From the NCBI RefSeq assembly GCF_900100945.1, contig NZ_FNCG01000008.1:124001-188000 (forward strand): a DNA stretch of 64,000 bases, given 5' to 3'. This DNA comes from Mucilaginibacter gossypii. Its GTDB lineage: Bacteria > Bacteroidota > Bacteroidia > Sphingobacteriales > Sphingobacteriaceae. The position numbers and the translations under genes are program-made. The notes beneath the pieces are model-generated. The model made no database searches. It saw only the letters and a list, made by a program, of their open reading frames with translations, and was not told where the DNA came from. Shown here in pieces: positions 25,715 to 34,623 of the stretch (position 1 is the stretch's first letter; each line of letters opens with the position of its first letter).

Positions 25715-26923
25715 CTAATCAACTATTTTACATAGACCCCGATTCAGGTCTTGTTCCACCTTTTTAAATTTTAAACCCAAAAACTTTACTCCATTTGCGT
25801 ACTCTACATTAACCTTATCATTTCTGCTTAATTTGCTGCTTTTAATTACTGCCTTAAATGCAGGTTTCGGCTCAGGTTTCCACCCTATTGGTGCAAGGTT
25901 AAATGAAAGACTTTTAGGTATATCCGGCCCGTTGTCAATTCTTACCTGCTTATTAGGGCTTGTTTGCATCATCCGAAAAAGGTTAAACAGTTCATCTGCC
26001 TTTTCTTTGTTGTATAATATTTTACCTGTTTTAGAATCGAACGCAGTTGTACCAAACGAGCCGATAATGCTATCCGTAGTAGGTTCAGCAATACTTGGAT
26101 CGAGATCTTCATATTCGTCCAGGATAAATTTGGTTTCAACGCTATAGAGATCATATTTCTTTAATAATAGGTCATTCTTTATAGCAATATTATCACCCAT
26201 TTTTTTCCTTTGAACACTGGGAAATATAATTGCTTCAATATTACCATCGCTCGGTACAGGATAATACAATTGATCAGAAGAAATTAAAGCGCTAAACAAG
26301 TAATCTCTTGGCCTAAGTCTGTCAACCGGTAGTGAAAAAATCTCAATGAAAAACTCTTCTAACAGGTAAAAGACTTTTTGAAGGTCATGGGAAATTTCAG
26401 GATTTTCAGTCTTTTCCGTTCTGATAACGGTGCAAACCGCCTTAGCGCCTGGCTTTAATTGAAATCGTGAAATCGTGATAACGTCGCCATTTTGTGGTTT
26501 GGTTTCCCAATAAGCAGATGCTTCATCGAGTGCGCAATAGGCAACTTGCTGTTCGGGAATATTACATCTGCCAAAAGTGCAATACTTAACCGGTGGCGCG
26601 AGCAACTCGTCTATGTCGGTTAAATAGTTCAATTCCTTACCCTTGCCTGCGAGAATGCGGTTGTTGTTGGAAATCCTGACAAGAAACCCAGGTAACTCCG
26701 CAGCACTCGCCATGGGTTTTAAATTGAAAAACGTGCTTATATTTTGTTTGAGTTTTTCAAATTCATCCAGTGGTAGGTCATGTATTTTCCCAAAGTAACC
26801 ACGATAAAAATCCAGCTTTTGAATGATACTTTCAATGCTGTTGAGATTCATAAATTCTCTGTTCGTCTTATTGTTAGCGATTTTTTCTATCAAACCAAAT
26901 TCGTCAAATACAGGTGGGATCAT
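25715..26923 (-). CDS. RES-fold domain protein 2
   Basis: A 402-residue protein with a helical N-terminal region (residues 1-80) and a RES-like core: FLVRISNNN and FGRCNIPEQQVAYCALDEASAYWET, then SRFQLKPGAKAVCTVI, then IIFPSVQRKKMGDNIAI. The R, E and S positions correspond to those in the neighbouring gene and to the RES family. A C-terminal extension of about 130 residues is unassigned. It is convergent with RES protein 1 (37 bases apart). No Xre-type antitoxin is adjacent. Confidence 0.6.
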   Translation of the reverse strand: MIPPVFDEFGLIEKIANNKTNREFMNLNSIESIIQKLDFYRGYFGKIHDLPLDEFEKLKQNISTFFNLKPMASAAELPGFLVRISNNNRILAGKGKELNYLTDIDELLAPPVKYCTFGRCNIPEQQVAYCALDEASAYWETKPQNGDVITISRFQLKPGAKAVCTVIRTEKTENPEISHDLQKVFYLLEEFFIEIFSLPVDRLRPRDYLFSALISSDQLYYPVPSDGNIEAIIFPSVQRKKMGDNIAIKNDLLLKKYDLYSVETKFILDEYEDLDPSIAEPTTDSIIGSFGTTAFDSKTGKILYNKEKADELFNLFRMMQTSPNKQVRIDNGPDIPKSLSFNLAPIGWKPEPKPAFKAVIKSSKLSRNDKVNVEYANGVKFLGLKFKKVEQDLNRGLCKIVD

Positions 26924-27074
26924 TTGAAAGTATTATAATTATAAAAATACGGAAATCTTCAAAGGATTTTTGTAGAAAAGGCCCATAAGCCGGCATAATA
27001 TGTTTAATGGTATAGCGCCTTTTCACGACATTTAACCTTTCATACAGTTTTAATACCTTAATCGCCTTATCACA

Positions 27075-27560
27075 ATGGCAACAATCGATCTTCACGACGT
27101 TATAACTGATGTTTTACGAAATGCCGGTACACCGCTCCGGGCGACTGAAATCGTAGATATTATCAGCCGGAACGGCATGTATCTGACAAAGGATAAAAAC
27201 CCACCCGATTACAATCAGATTTATGGTAGGATCGGTAAGTACCCACACCTGTTTTCATGGAAAGATGGTGTGGTAACCTTAAGGAACTTGCCTCGGGAAG
27301 AACGCCTGTTCCGGCTGACCTGGAATACGAAAGGCTGGGAATTGCCCTTTAAGGACTTGTTAGAAGAAGTGGACGACAAAGACGAGCCAAGTTGCTCCCA
27401 GGCCGAAGCCCTGAGAAAGCAGGATTTATATATCAATACCGCTTTGGCTGTTTATGGTGCGGAACGGCTATGGCAGTTACTCAGCGATGGCATGATAGAA
27501 CATCGGGGCTTATTCCTCAATATCAAAAAGTTCAAAACCACTCCGCTCAAAGTAGCCTAA
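27075..27560 (+). CDS. Chimera of a HARE-HTH domain and a ThiF C-terminal fragment
   Basis: A 161-residue ORF. Residues 1-70 are a HARE-HTH (HB1/ASXL/restriction-type winged helix): DVLRNAGTPLRATEIVDII, NQIYGRIGKYPHLFSW. From about residue 91 (FKDLLEEVDD) to the end it copies the last 70 residues of the PRTRC E1, including EPSCSQAEALRKQDLYIN and the ending TPLKVA. The DNA identity in this part is roughly three quarters, so this is not a recent copy. It keeps the candidate catalytic Cys but lacks the adenylation domain. It may be a recombination scar or a functional fusion. Confidence 0.7.
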   Translation: MATIDLHDVITDVLRNAGTPLRATEIVDIISRNGMYLTKDKNPPDYNQIYGRIGKYPHLFSWKDGVVTLRNLPREERLFRLTWNTKGWELPFKDLLEEVDDKDEPSCSQAEALRKQDLYINTALAVYGAERLWQLLSDGMIEHRGLFLNIKKFKTTPLKVA

Positions 27561-27587
27561 TGGTAATCTGTATGTTTAAATGGTAAG

Positions 27588-27640
27588 TGGAAGGATGTTT
27601 ATCAAAAATTACTCTTATTGAAAAAATGCGTAAAAAATCG
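27588..27640 (+). pseudogene. Remnant of a second 59-residue PRTRC tail gene
   Basis: TGGAAGGATGTTTATCAAAA and what follows encodes WKDVYQKLLLLKK, matching the C-terminus WEDVYQKLLALKA of the gene at 24053. The first 46 codons are missing. It lies between the ThiF-tail copy and stem-loop B, in the same order as the intact locus. Confidence 0.6.
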
Positions 27641-27689
27641 CGCCTGGACTGCCACTTGCTCCTTTCATCCGCAACAGGCAGTCCAGGCG
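27641..27689. repeat. Stem-loop B with conserved loop and exchanged stem
   Basis: A perfect 13-bp stem CGCCTGGACTGCC/GGCAGTCCAGGCG with a 23-base loop almost identical to that at 24254-24275. Stem bases differ on both sides in a way that keeps pairing. The rest of 27690-27951 is AT-rich; AAATTTA near 27917 could be part of a promoter for the next gene. Confidence 0.7.
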
Positions 27690-27951
27690 ATGGGATGACT
27701 TAGTTACCAAAAATCAGCACGGAGTTTCCTTTACTGATTTTTAGCAACACAGTCATTTTTCTTAGTAATTGTGATGGATATTATATTTCGCTCTGTCTTT
27801 TTGGATAAGTTCTATTTAAAAGCAAATTGAAGTCAAACAATTACGCATTTGTCATTCCATTGTAAATAGGCGGTTGTCAATCTTTCAAATTTCCCAGTAG
27901 TGTTAAAATTACATAAATTTAATGTTTAAACATTTACTAAAAACCATCGCT

Positions 27952-29223
27952 ATGAAAACGAACATCAACTTCCAAAAAGCAAGCTTTAAAGATTTCGAGA
28001 ATATTCCTGATTTAAACGCCTTTCAACGAGCAGAGGTATTTCAGGAGTTTACCAATTATATGGAAGAAAGCGGGCAAATGAATTTTCGCTTTATGACCAG
28101 TAAAAAGGGAAGTGGCCCTGAAATGTGGGTTACCTCACCATTTAACAAAATTCCAAAAAAGTGTGTAAGCCTTGTATCCAATGATTATCTAAACTTTACC
28201 CAGCATCCAAAAGTAAAATTGGCTGCGATTGAAGGTATAGAAAAATATGGCACAGGTGCCGGGGCATCACCGCTGATAGGTGGTCACCATGAATATCATG
28301 AAATGCTGCAAACTAAAATCGCATCGTTTTTTAACCGACCGCCAGACTCAGCACTAATATTTACAACGGGCTACACGGCAAATAGCGCAGCGATTTTAGC
28401 CATCTTAAAGAAGGAAGATGTGGCAATTTTGGATATGGCTGTACATGCGAGTGTTTACGAGGGTTGCAAGGAAACAAATTTAAAAATGTTCCTGCATAAT
28501 GACCTCGAATCCTTAGAGCGTATTTTAAAGGATGCCCAAGACAAATTCCGTACAAGGCTGGTAATAATTGATGGCGTTTATTCCCAGGATGGCGACCTTG
28601 CCAAAATGGAAGCAATTCTCACTCTCACAAAGCAATACGGCGGTTTTTTAATGGTGGATGATGCACATGGAATTGGTGTTTTGGGTAAAAATGGCCGTGG
28701 TGCGATGGAAGTTTTTGGTCTCACAGACAAGATTGATATTATTTCCGGCACATTGAGCAAAGCCTTTGGTCATATTGGTGGTTTTGTTATTTCTACACCT
28801 CAAATCATCAATTTCTTAAAATTTCAATCCAGGCAACAAGTATTTTCATCTACTTCCACTCCGGCAGCTGCTGGACTATTAAAAGCCATAGATCTCATTG
28901 ACGAGGAACCACAATGGCGACAAATGCTTGCAGACAATGTTACATATTTTAAGAAAGGCTTGACTGATTTAAAGTTGAATATTGGTAATACTGAATCTGC
29001 TATTATTCCTGTAAAAATTGGTGATGCCCATAAGACGGGTGATGCCGGTCGTTTATTGCTGGATGCCGGTATTTATGCCAATACGATTGTATATCCGGGG
29101 GTTGCGCGAAAGAATGCCAGGATCAGAACCAGCCTCATGGCGACCCATACCCGTGAGCACTTGGATAAAGCTTTAAATGCATTTGAATATGTTAACCAAA
29201 AATTGCATATTTCCAGTATATAA
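27952..29223 (+). CDS. Alpha-oxoamine synthase (PLP-dependent, KBL/Spt/BioF family)
   Basis: About 423 residues from the preferred Met at 27952; an in-frame Met 10 codons upstream also exists. The family core is present: SNDYLNFTQHP, GTGAGASPLIGGHHEYHEML, DDAHGIGVLG and the PLP-lysine motif GTLSKAFGHIGGF. The enzymes condense an acyl-CoA with an amino acid, as in sphinganine, 8-amino-7-oxononanoate or CAI-1-type signal synthesis. The N-terminal 60-residue extension resembles signalling or accessory paralogues more than BioF. It is followed by a TetR gene after 11 bases, so it is a regulated two-gene cargo unit. Substrates are unknown. Confidence 0.85.
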   Translation: MKTNINFQKASFKDFENIPDLNAFQRAEVFQEFTNYMEESGQMNFRFMTSKKGSGPEMWVTSPFNKIPKKCVSLVSNDYLNFTQHPKVKLAAIEGIEKYGTGAGASPLIGGHHEYHEMLQTKIASFFNRPPDSALIFTTGYTANSAAILAILKKEDVAILDMAVHASVYEGCKETNLKMFLHNDLESLERILKDAQDKFRTRLVIIDGVYSQDGDLAKMEAILTLTKQYGGFLMVDDAHGIGVLGKNGRGAMEVFGLTDKIDIISGTLSKAFGHIGGFVISTPQIINFLKFQSRQQVFSSTSTPAAAGLLKAIDLIDEEPQWRQMLADNVTYFKKGLTDLKLNIGNTESAIIPVKIGDAHKTGDAGRLLLDAGIYANTIVYPGVARKNARIRTSLMATHTREHLDKALNAFEYVNQKLHISSI

Positions 29224-29234
29224 ATACTGAAATT

Positions 29235-29891
29235 ATGGCTAAGAAGACTTATCATGGAGTAACAAACGACAAAGAGCGATCTAAGCAAAAACTCGTTGAT
29301 GCTGTAGGTGTCATTATCAGAACACAAGGTTACACAGGTTTAAATGCGTCTAACGTAGCTAAAAATGCTGGTGTAAACAGGAGATTGATTAATCTTTATT
29401 TTGGCAATTTAGATGCTTTAGTGGAAACTTATGTAAGAGGAAAGGACTACTGGGTTGCTGCATCGGGTAATGCAGGGGAATTAATGGAAGAAAATAAGGG
29501 AAACGACACCCGGCAAATTTTGGAAACCCTGCTCGTTAATCAGCTTGATTACTTTTTCAAGGAAGAAGAAATGCAAAAAATTGTGTTATGGCAGATTAGC
29601 CAGCGAAGCCAAATCATGTTTGAAGTTGCTGAAGAACGGGAAAAATTGGGAGCAGCATATTTTGAATTGACAGACCCATTTTTTAAAAAAACCGATGTGG
29701 ATCTTCGGGCAGTAGCCGGATTGCTGGTAGGCGGAATTTATTATATGGTATTACATGCAAAATCTAATGACAGCTTATTTTGCCAAATCGATGTAAATTC
29801 ACCGGAAGGGTTAGACCGAATAAAAAATGCAATAGGTGCGATACTTAAGGATACCTTTAGAAGAGCTGAAATTGCCAATAATAAAAATTAA
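29235..29891 (+). CDS. TetR-family regulator
   Basis: A 218-residue TetR-type regulator. The N-terminal HTH is recognisable (LNASNVAKNAGVNRRLINLYFGNLDALVETYV, given here in outline), followed by an all-helical ligand domain. It lies 11 bases after the oxoamine synthase and likely controls that unit. The 166 bases after it contain no clear gene. Confidence 0.85.
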   Translation: MAKKTYHGVTNDKERSKQKLVDAVGVIIRTQGYTGLNASNVAKNAGVNRRLINLYFGNLDALVETYVRGKDYWVAASGNAGELMEENKGNDTRQILETLLVNQLDYFFKEEEMQKIVLWQISQRSQIMFEVAEEREKLGAAYFELTDPFFKKTDVDLRAVAGLLVGGIYYMVLHAKSNDSLFCQIDVNSPEGLDRIKNAIGAILKDTFRRAEIANNKN

Positions 29892-30057
29892 AGGGCCAGA
29901 CACCATTTATTGGCCAGATATTGGGCAAAGATAGGAATCGTGAATTTTTAGATGATGAAAAATTAGTTCCGCTAAATATTAACGTTAATGCAATGCGTTA
30001 TGCTGCGATGGAAATGGACATTTGCTTTCGTAAAAACAATCTATAGCAAGTTATATT

Positions 30058-30465
30058 TTATTGGGTTTTATTCTTGCTAAGTAGTATCTCTACCTTTTCA
30101 CGCTCACTTTTTAACAAGCTTTCATAAAGTTCTATGATTTTTTCGACCGGATTATTAATAACAGTCGTACATTCATAAGCATTATTTACCGAAGAATTAT
30201 TTACAGCCTCATAAAAATTATTTGTATTGTTTAATACGCTTTCATCATTGAATTTCTGCAACCCCTCTAAGGTAACACCTAAAATACTGGCAATCTGATT
30301 TAGCCTATCTTCATCGATTGTTTCGCTTTGTTCCAATTTAGACAAAGCTTGCTTAGATATGCCCAAACCGGTCGCAACGTCCTCCTGTGTCATACCGCGT
30401 AATTTCCGGACCCTCTCTATCTTCCGTCCGATAAATGTAGGTTTAGATTTGGTGTTAGTTTCCAT
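30058..30465 (-). CDS. XRE-family regulator, downstream copy
   Basis: A 135-residue protein with an N-terminal XRE helix-turn-helix (GMTQEDVATGLGISKQALSK) and a C-terminal helix ELYESLLKSEREKVEIL. It is a paralogue of the gene 17 bases upstream on the same strand; both share the tail NPxEKIxELYExLLxSERE. The Asn-rich linker (NNTNNFYEAVNNSSVNN) may be a flexible spacer. The two may heterodimerise and bind the palindrome at 30936-30959. Confidence 0.8.
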   Translation of the reverse strand: METNTKSKPTFIGRKIERVRKLRGMTQEDVATGLGISKQALSKLEQSETIDEDRLNQIASILGVTLEGLQKFNDESVLNNTNNFYEAVNNSSVNNAYECTTVINNPVEKIIELYESLLKSEREKVEILLSKNKTQ

Positions 30466-30482
30466 TTATATATAATGAATAT

Positions 30483-30872
30483 TTATCGTTTCAGTAATTC
30501 GTTTTTTTCACGTTCACTTGCTAACAATCTCTCATAAAGCTCAGCGATTTTTTCTATTGGGTTGAAAACAAAATTGTTAGTTGCGTTATCCTTTATTTCA
30601 TTGTTGTAAATATTATACTGGTGATTAATAACCTGCATGATTTTATCCTCATCAAAGCTCTTTATCACATCTGGAGTTACACCTAAAATATCGGCTATTT
30701 GTTTTAACAAAGCTTCCTCAATCTCCTCCTGTTGTTCAATTTTGGAAACTTGTGGTTGTGAAATACCAAGTTTACTGGCCAAATATTCTTGTTTTATACC
30801 CTTGAACATTCTTATCCGTTCCACTTTTTGTCCAATCGTTAAAGGCTTTCTTGTATATAATTTTTCCTCCAT
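30483..30872 (-). CDS. XRE-family regulator, upstream copy
   Basis: A 129-residue XRE-type protein (GIKQEYLASKLGISQPQVSK) with the same C-terminal ELYERLLASERE helix as its neighbour. It is the first gene of the pair. A perfect palindrome lies 64 bases upstream of its start. Together with the shared palindrome at 42005 this suggests an autoregulated control unit that may also act on the ICE regulators. Confidence 0.8.
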   Translation of the reverse strand: MEEKLYTRKPLTIGQKVERIRMFKGIKQEYLASKLGISQPQVSKIEQQEEIEEALLKQIADILGVTPDVIKSFDEDKIMQVINHQYNIYNNEIKDNATNNFVFNPIEKIAELYERLLASEREKNELLKR

Positions 30873-30935
30873 AAGGTTTCAAATAAGTTCTAAAGTTATA
30901 AAAATCAACTGACTTAAAATAATAGTCAACTGTAT

Positions 30936-30959
30936 AATTTTCTCATTAGTGAGAAAATT
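30936..30959. promoter_or_regulatory. Palindromic operator AATTTTCTCA-N4-TGAGAAAATT, copy 1
   Basis: Perfect 10-bp arms with spacer TTAG, 64 bases upstream of the XRE pair. The same arms with spacer CCAT occur at 42010-42033 upstream of the first ICE regulator. Both copies are followed by GATTTA. Confidence 0.7.
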
Positions 30960-30974
30960 GATTTACTTCGGACT

Positions 30975-31262
30975 ATAAAGTTATGCGCAATTTAATCATT
31001 ACCCAATATCAACACATAAATGTTTTTAGGGAATTGCTATCACATAATTTTAGTCAAAATTTTCACCCTAACTATTTTAAGCCAGGACATACCATAACGG
31101 CTAATGGAGATCTGGCAGATGGCTTTGCACCTCGCAAAGCCATCTCTTACCCGTTACAGAATCCAATTAAAAACATAATATGCTGTCCCGAATGATTAGT
31201 ATATAAAACGGCAGCCGAAGATCAGTTTTTAGTTAATTCTTTTTTCAGGTTGCCGTTTTTCA
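30975..31262 (+). ncRNA. Candidate non-coding RNA with two hairpins
   Basis: Between the palindrome and susC there is no convincing gene. A perfect 12-bp hairpin (AGATGGCTTTGC, loop ACCTC, 31117-31145) is nested in an outer TAACGG/CCGTTA pair (31095-31156). A terminator-like stem AAAACGGCAGCC/GGTTGCCGTTTT (31205-31216 with 31248-31259, one G-T pair) follows. A terminator 46 bases before susC with no upstream gene suggests an RNA or a susC leader. Confidence 0.4.
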
Positions 31263-31305
31263 TTTATTGTAAGTGTCAACCTTCTAATTAACCGCCCCCA
31301 TTTTC

Positions 31306-34300
31306 ATGAAAAAAACAACGATCAAAATCGTAGTGGCTTTGCTATGCCCAAATCGATCCTGGATTAATCACCATAGGACAAAAGGATTTCTTTTAATATT
31401 TTTTTTGTTGTCCTTAAATAGCAGCGTATTTGCCCAGGCAAAAATTAAAAACATACTCATCGGCACTGTTTATTCAGCAGATGATAATAAGCCCCTACTC
31501 GGTGCTACTATTCACAACAGAATATCCGGAGTAAACATTGCAACGGATATAAATGGTAATTTCCGGCTTGTTACAACTGACACAAGCGGCGTTTTAGACA
31601 TTTCCTTTATCGGTTACAGGACTGGTCAGTTATTTTTCAGCAGCAAAAGTCGCGGGCCTTTTAAGGTTTTATTGAATTTAGATGCTTCAATATTAAAGGA
31701 GGTTATTGTTTCGACTGGTTACCAAAACCTCCCCAAAGAAAGGGCGACCGGATCATTCGTACAATTGGACAGTGCCTTGATAAACCGCAGGGTTAGCACC
31801 GACATTGTAAGCCGCTTAGAGGGTGTTGTTCCTGGGTTGCTTTTTAACAGGAATACAAGTAATTCTGCAAATGGCACAACCGATATAAATATCCGAGGCC
31901 ACAGTACCTTATTCTCAAATGACCAGCCCTTGATTGTTATAGACGGTTTCCCTTATGATGGTGACCTTAACAATATAAATCCAAATGATATAGAAAGTAT
32001 AACTGTCTTAAAGGATGCGGCGGCAGCTTCAATTTGGGGAGTACGGTCTGGCAATGGGGTAATTGTTTTGACTACTAAAAAAGGGAAACAGAACCAGAAA
32101 CTTGTTACCGAGTTAAATGCCAATGTAACTATTGGGAAAAAGCCTGATTTATTTTACAGCCCTAATTTTTTGGATGCTAATAATTACATCAATATTGAAC
32201 AACTCTTATTTAAACAGGGGTATTATAATTCCCTGATAAATGATCCGACCCAGGCTATTTCACCAGTAGTTCAGCTTCTTGCAGATCAGCAATCAGGTAA
32301 AATCAGTACTGACGAGGCAAATTCGCAAATCAATGCATTAAGGAACCAGGACGTAAGAAAGGATCTCAGTAATAATTTTTATAGGACATCTGTTTTACAG
32401 CAATACGCATTAAATTTTCGGGGAGGTGGTGATAAAAGCGATTATTTCTTTTCTATTGGGGATGACCATAATTTATCTTCTCTCGATGGTAATTCCAATA
32501 ATCGAATTACTTTAAACGGCAATTATAATTTCTATCCTGTTAAAAACCTTCAAATCACCGCAGGGATTAATTTTATAAAAACCGACGGAAAAAACAACAG
32601 CCCCGTCAGTAATATCAATTCCGGCGACTTTTTTGCAGGGTACATATACCCTTATGCAAAGCTTGTGGATGGTCATGGAAACAGCCTACCCATAGTTAAG
32701 GATTATAATTCCGACTTTATCAATTCCGCTCCGCAAAAAGGGTATCTCAACTGGCAATACCGTCCGCTGGATGAATTAAATAATGCCGATAACACGTCTA
32801 ACTCCCTTGACAACAGGATAAATCTTGGAATAAGTTATAAAATAATTCCAGGGCTGACAGCTGGTTTTAAATACCAATACGAAAACGCATCGGTACTTGT
32901 AAACAACTATTATAGCACGGCAACTTATTATACGCGAAACCTGATCAATGAATACTCACAACAAAATGCCAATGGCAGCTTTTCATACCCTATACCCAAT
33001 GGCGGAATACTACAACAGTCAAACGCATTGCTCAATTCGCATCATTTTAGAGGGCAATTAAATTATAGTACAACAATAAAACAGAAGCATGAGTTTAATG
33101 CGATTTTAGGTGGCGAAGTAAGTTCAACAGGGAATATTGGAAGCAGTAATACTGCTTATGGATATGATAAAAACACGGAATCTAACTATTCCCAAATTAA
33201 TTTTTCTGATTATTATAATCTCAGCCCTTCGGGGGTGGGTTCGTCACAAATACCAAATAATCAAAGCTTTTTCAGGGCAACTGATCATTACATATCCTAT
33301 TTCAGTAATGTATCATATACATATGATAGCCGTTATACATTTTCTCTGAGCGGTAGAATTGACAGATCAAATTTATTTGGAGTTTCTACAAATCAAAAAT
33401 CAGTTCCGCTCTATTCGGCAGGTTTATCCTGGGATTTGGGTAAGGAACAGTTCTATCACGTTGACTGGCTGCCCTACCTTAAATTAAGGGCAACTTATGG
33501 CTATAACGCCAATGTCAATAAAACAGCTACAGCAGTCACAACCTTATTGCAACAAAGCAATTCCTATTATTCAGGAATCCCTTATAATGCAATTGCCAAT
33601 CCAGGTAATCCTGAATTAAGGTGGGAAAAGGTGCGCATGACGAATTTGGGAATTGACTATGGCTTTAAAAATAATAGAGTAACAGGAAGTTTTGAATACT
33701 ACTTTAAAAAGGCATCAGACCTCTTTGGAAGTTCGCCTTTGCCACCATCGACCGGAAACCCGTTGTTTTTTGGCAATACTGCCAGCACCAGCGGTAATGG
33801 CTTTGATGTTGTGATAAATACCCGGAACATTTATGGTAATGATTTTAAATGGACAAGCAACATCTTAATCAGCCATGTACTGGATAAGGTTACAGGCTAT
33901 AACGAGCAATCAAACGTAGTAACTTATCTTACGGGCGGATCTGGAAATGCAGGTTTGATAACTCCACTTGTTGGCGAGCCAATTTTTGCAATATATAGTT
34001 ATCGCTCAGGCCCGTTAACCCATGGCAAAGGCGATCCTCAAGGCTTTTTAAATGGTCAGCTAAGTACAGACTACGCTTCAATCATAGCAAATACACCTGT
34101 CCAGGAACTTTATTATAACGGCCCTTCAAGGCCAACAACCTTTGGCTCCTTTAGAAATACTTTTACTTACAAAAGTTGGTCATTATCCGCAAATATCATA
34201 TTTAAGCTTAATTACTATTTCAGGAAGTCATCCACGTCAATTTCATATTCCGGGATCGTTTATGGCGGTGTTAATAAGGACTTCGCAAACAGGTGGCAAA

Positions 34301-34620
34301 AACCAGGAGACGAATCAATTACTTCTGTTCCATCAATTCAGCTTCCGCCATCGGACAATAACAGGGACTTTTTCTACCAGTATTCACAGGCCCTCGTTGA
34401 CAAGGCGGATAATATCCGGTTCCAGGATTTAAAGGTTTCCTATGATTTAAACAAAAGCCAAAAGCCGAAACTGCCATTTTCACGAATACAGATTTATGGG
34501 TACGTCAATAATATCGGGATTTTATGGCGGGCAAATCACGATCATCTCGACCCGGATTTATACGCAGGTTCAACACCACTGCCCCTTACAATTTCATTAG
34601 GAATCAACTCAACTTTTTAA
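31306..34620 (+). CDS. susC: SusC/RagA-family TonB-linked outer membrane transporter
   Basis: A 1104-residue TonB-dependent receptor. A signal peptide (FLLIFFLLSLNSSVFAQ) is followed by a carboxypeptidase-like regulatory domain (IGTVYSADDNKPLLGATI…) and a SusC-type plug (GYQNLPKERATGSFVQLD, then RGHSTLFSNDQPLIVIDGFP, KDAAAASIWGVRSGNGVI). A 22-strand-type barrel ends in ISLGINSTF. It imports a ligand captured by the adjacent SusD lipoprotein. No glycoside hydrolase is nearby; the partners are a TlpA thioredoxin and a MauE/LanKC unit. A peptide or protein substrate is therefore as plausible as a glycan. Confidence 0.95.
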   Translation: MKKTTIKIVVALLCPNRSWINHHRTKGFLLIFFLLSLNSSVFAQAKIKNILIGTVYSADDNKPLLGATIHNRISGVNIATDINGNFRLVTTDTSGVLDISFIGYRTGQLFFSSKSRGPFKVLLNLDASILKEVIVSTGYQNLPKERATGSFVQLDSALINRRVSTDIVSRLEGVVPGLLFNRNTSNSANGTTDINIRGHSTLFSNDQPLIVIDGFPYDGDLNNINPNDIESITVLKDAAAASIWGVRSGNGVIVLTTKKGKQNQKLVTELNANVTIGKKPDLFYSPNFLDANNYINIEQLLFKQGYYNSLINDPTQAISPVVQLLADQQSGKISTDEANSQINALRNQDVRKDLSNNFYRTSVLQQYALNFRGGGDKSDYFFSIGDDHNLSSLDGNSNNRITLNGNYNFYPVKNLQITAGINFIKTDGKNNSPVSNINSGDFFAGYIYPYAKLVDGHGNSLPIVKDYNSDFINSAPQKGYLNWQYRPLDELNNADNTSNSLDNRINLGISYKIIPGLTAGFKYQYENASVLVNNYYSTATYYTRNLINEYSQQNANGSFSYPIPNGGILQQSNALLNSHHFRGQLNYSTTIKQKHEFNAILGGEVSSTGNIGSSNTAYGYDKNTESNYSQINFSDYYNLSPSGVGSSQIPNNQSFFRATDHYISYFSNVSYTYDSRYTFSLSGRIDRSNLFGVSTNQKSVPLYSAGLSWDLGKEQFYHVDWLPYLKLRATYGYNANVNKTATAVTTLLQQSNSYYSGIPYNAIANPGNPELRWEKVRMTNLGIDYGFKNNRVTGSFEYYFKKASDLFGSSPLPPSTGNPLFFGNTASTSGNGFDVVINTRNIYGNDFKWTSNILISHVLDKVTGYNEQSNVVTYLTGGSGNAGLITPLVGEPIFAIYSYRSGPLTHGKGDPQGFLNGQLSTDYASIIANTPVQELYYNGPSRPTTFGSFRNTFTYKSWSLSANIIFKLNYYFRKSSTSISYSGIVYGGVNKDFANRWQKPGDESITSVPSIQLPPSDNNRDFFYQYSQALVDKADNIRFQDLKVSYDLNKSQKPKLPFSRIQIYGYVNNIGILWRANHDHLDPDLYAGSTPLPLTISLGINSTF

Positions 34621-34623
34621 AAA

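Noticed and set aside
30983..31195. A 70-codon open frame upstream of susC
   Set aside because: It has no recognisable composition or ribosome site and spans a perfect 12-bp hairpin.
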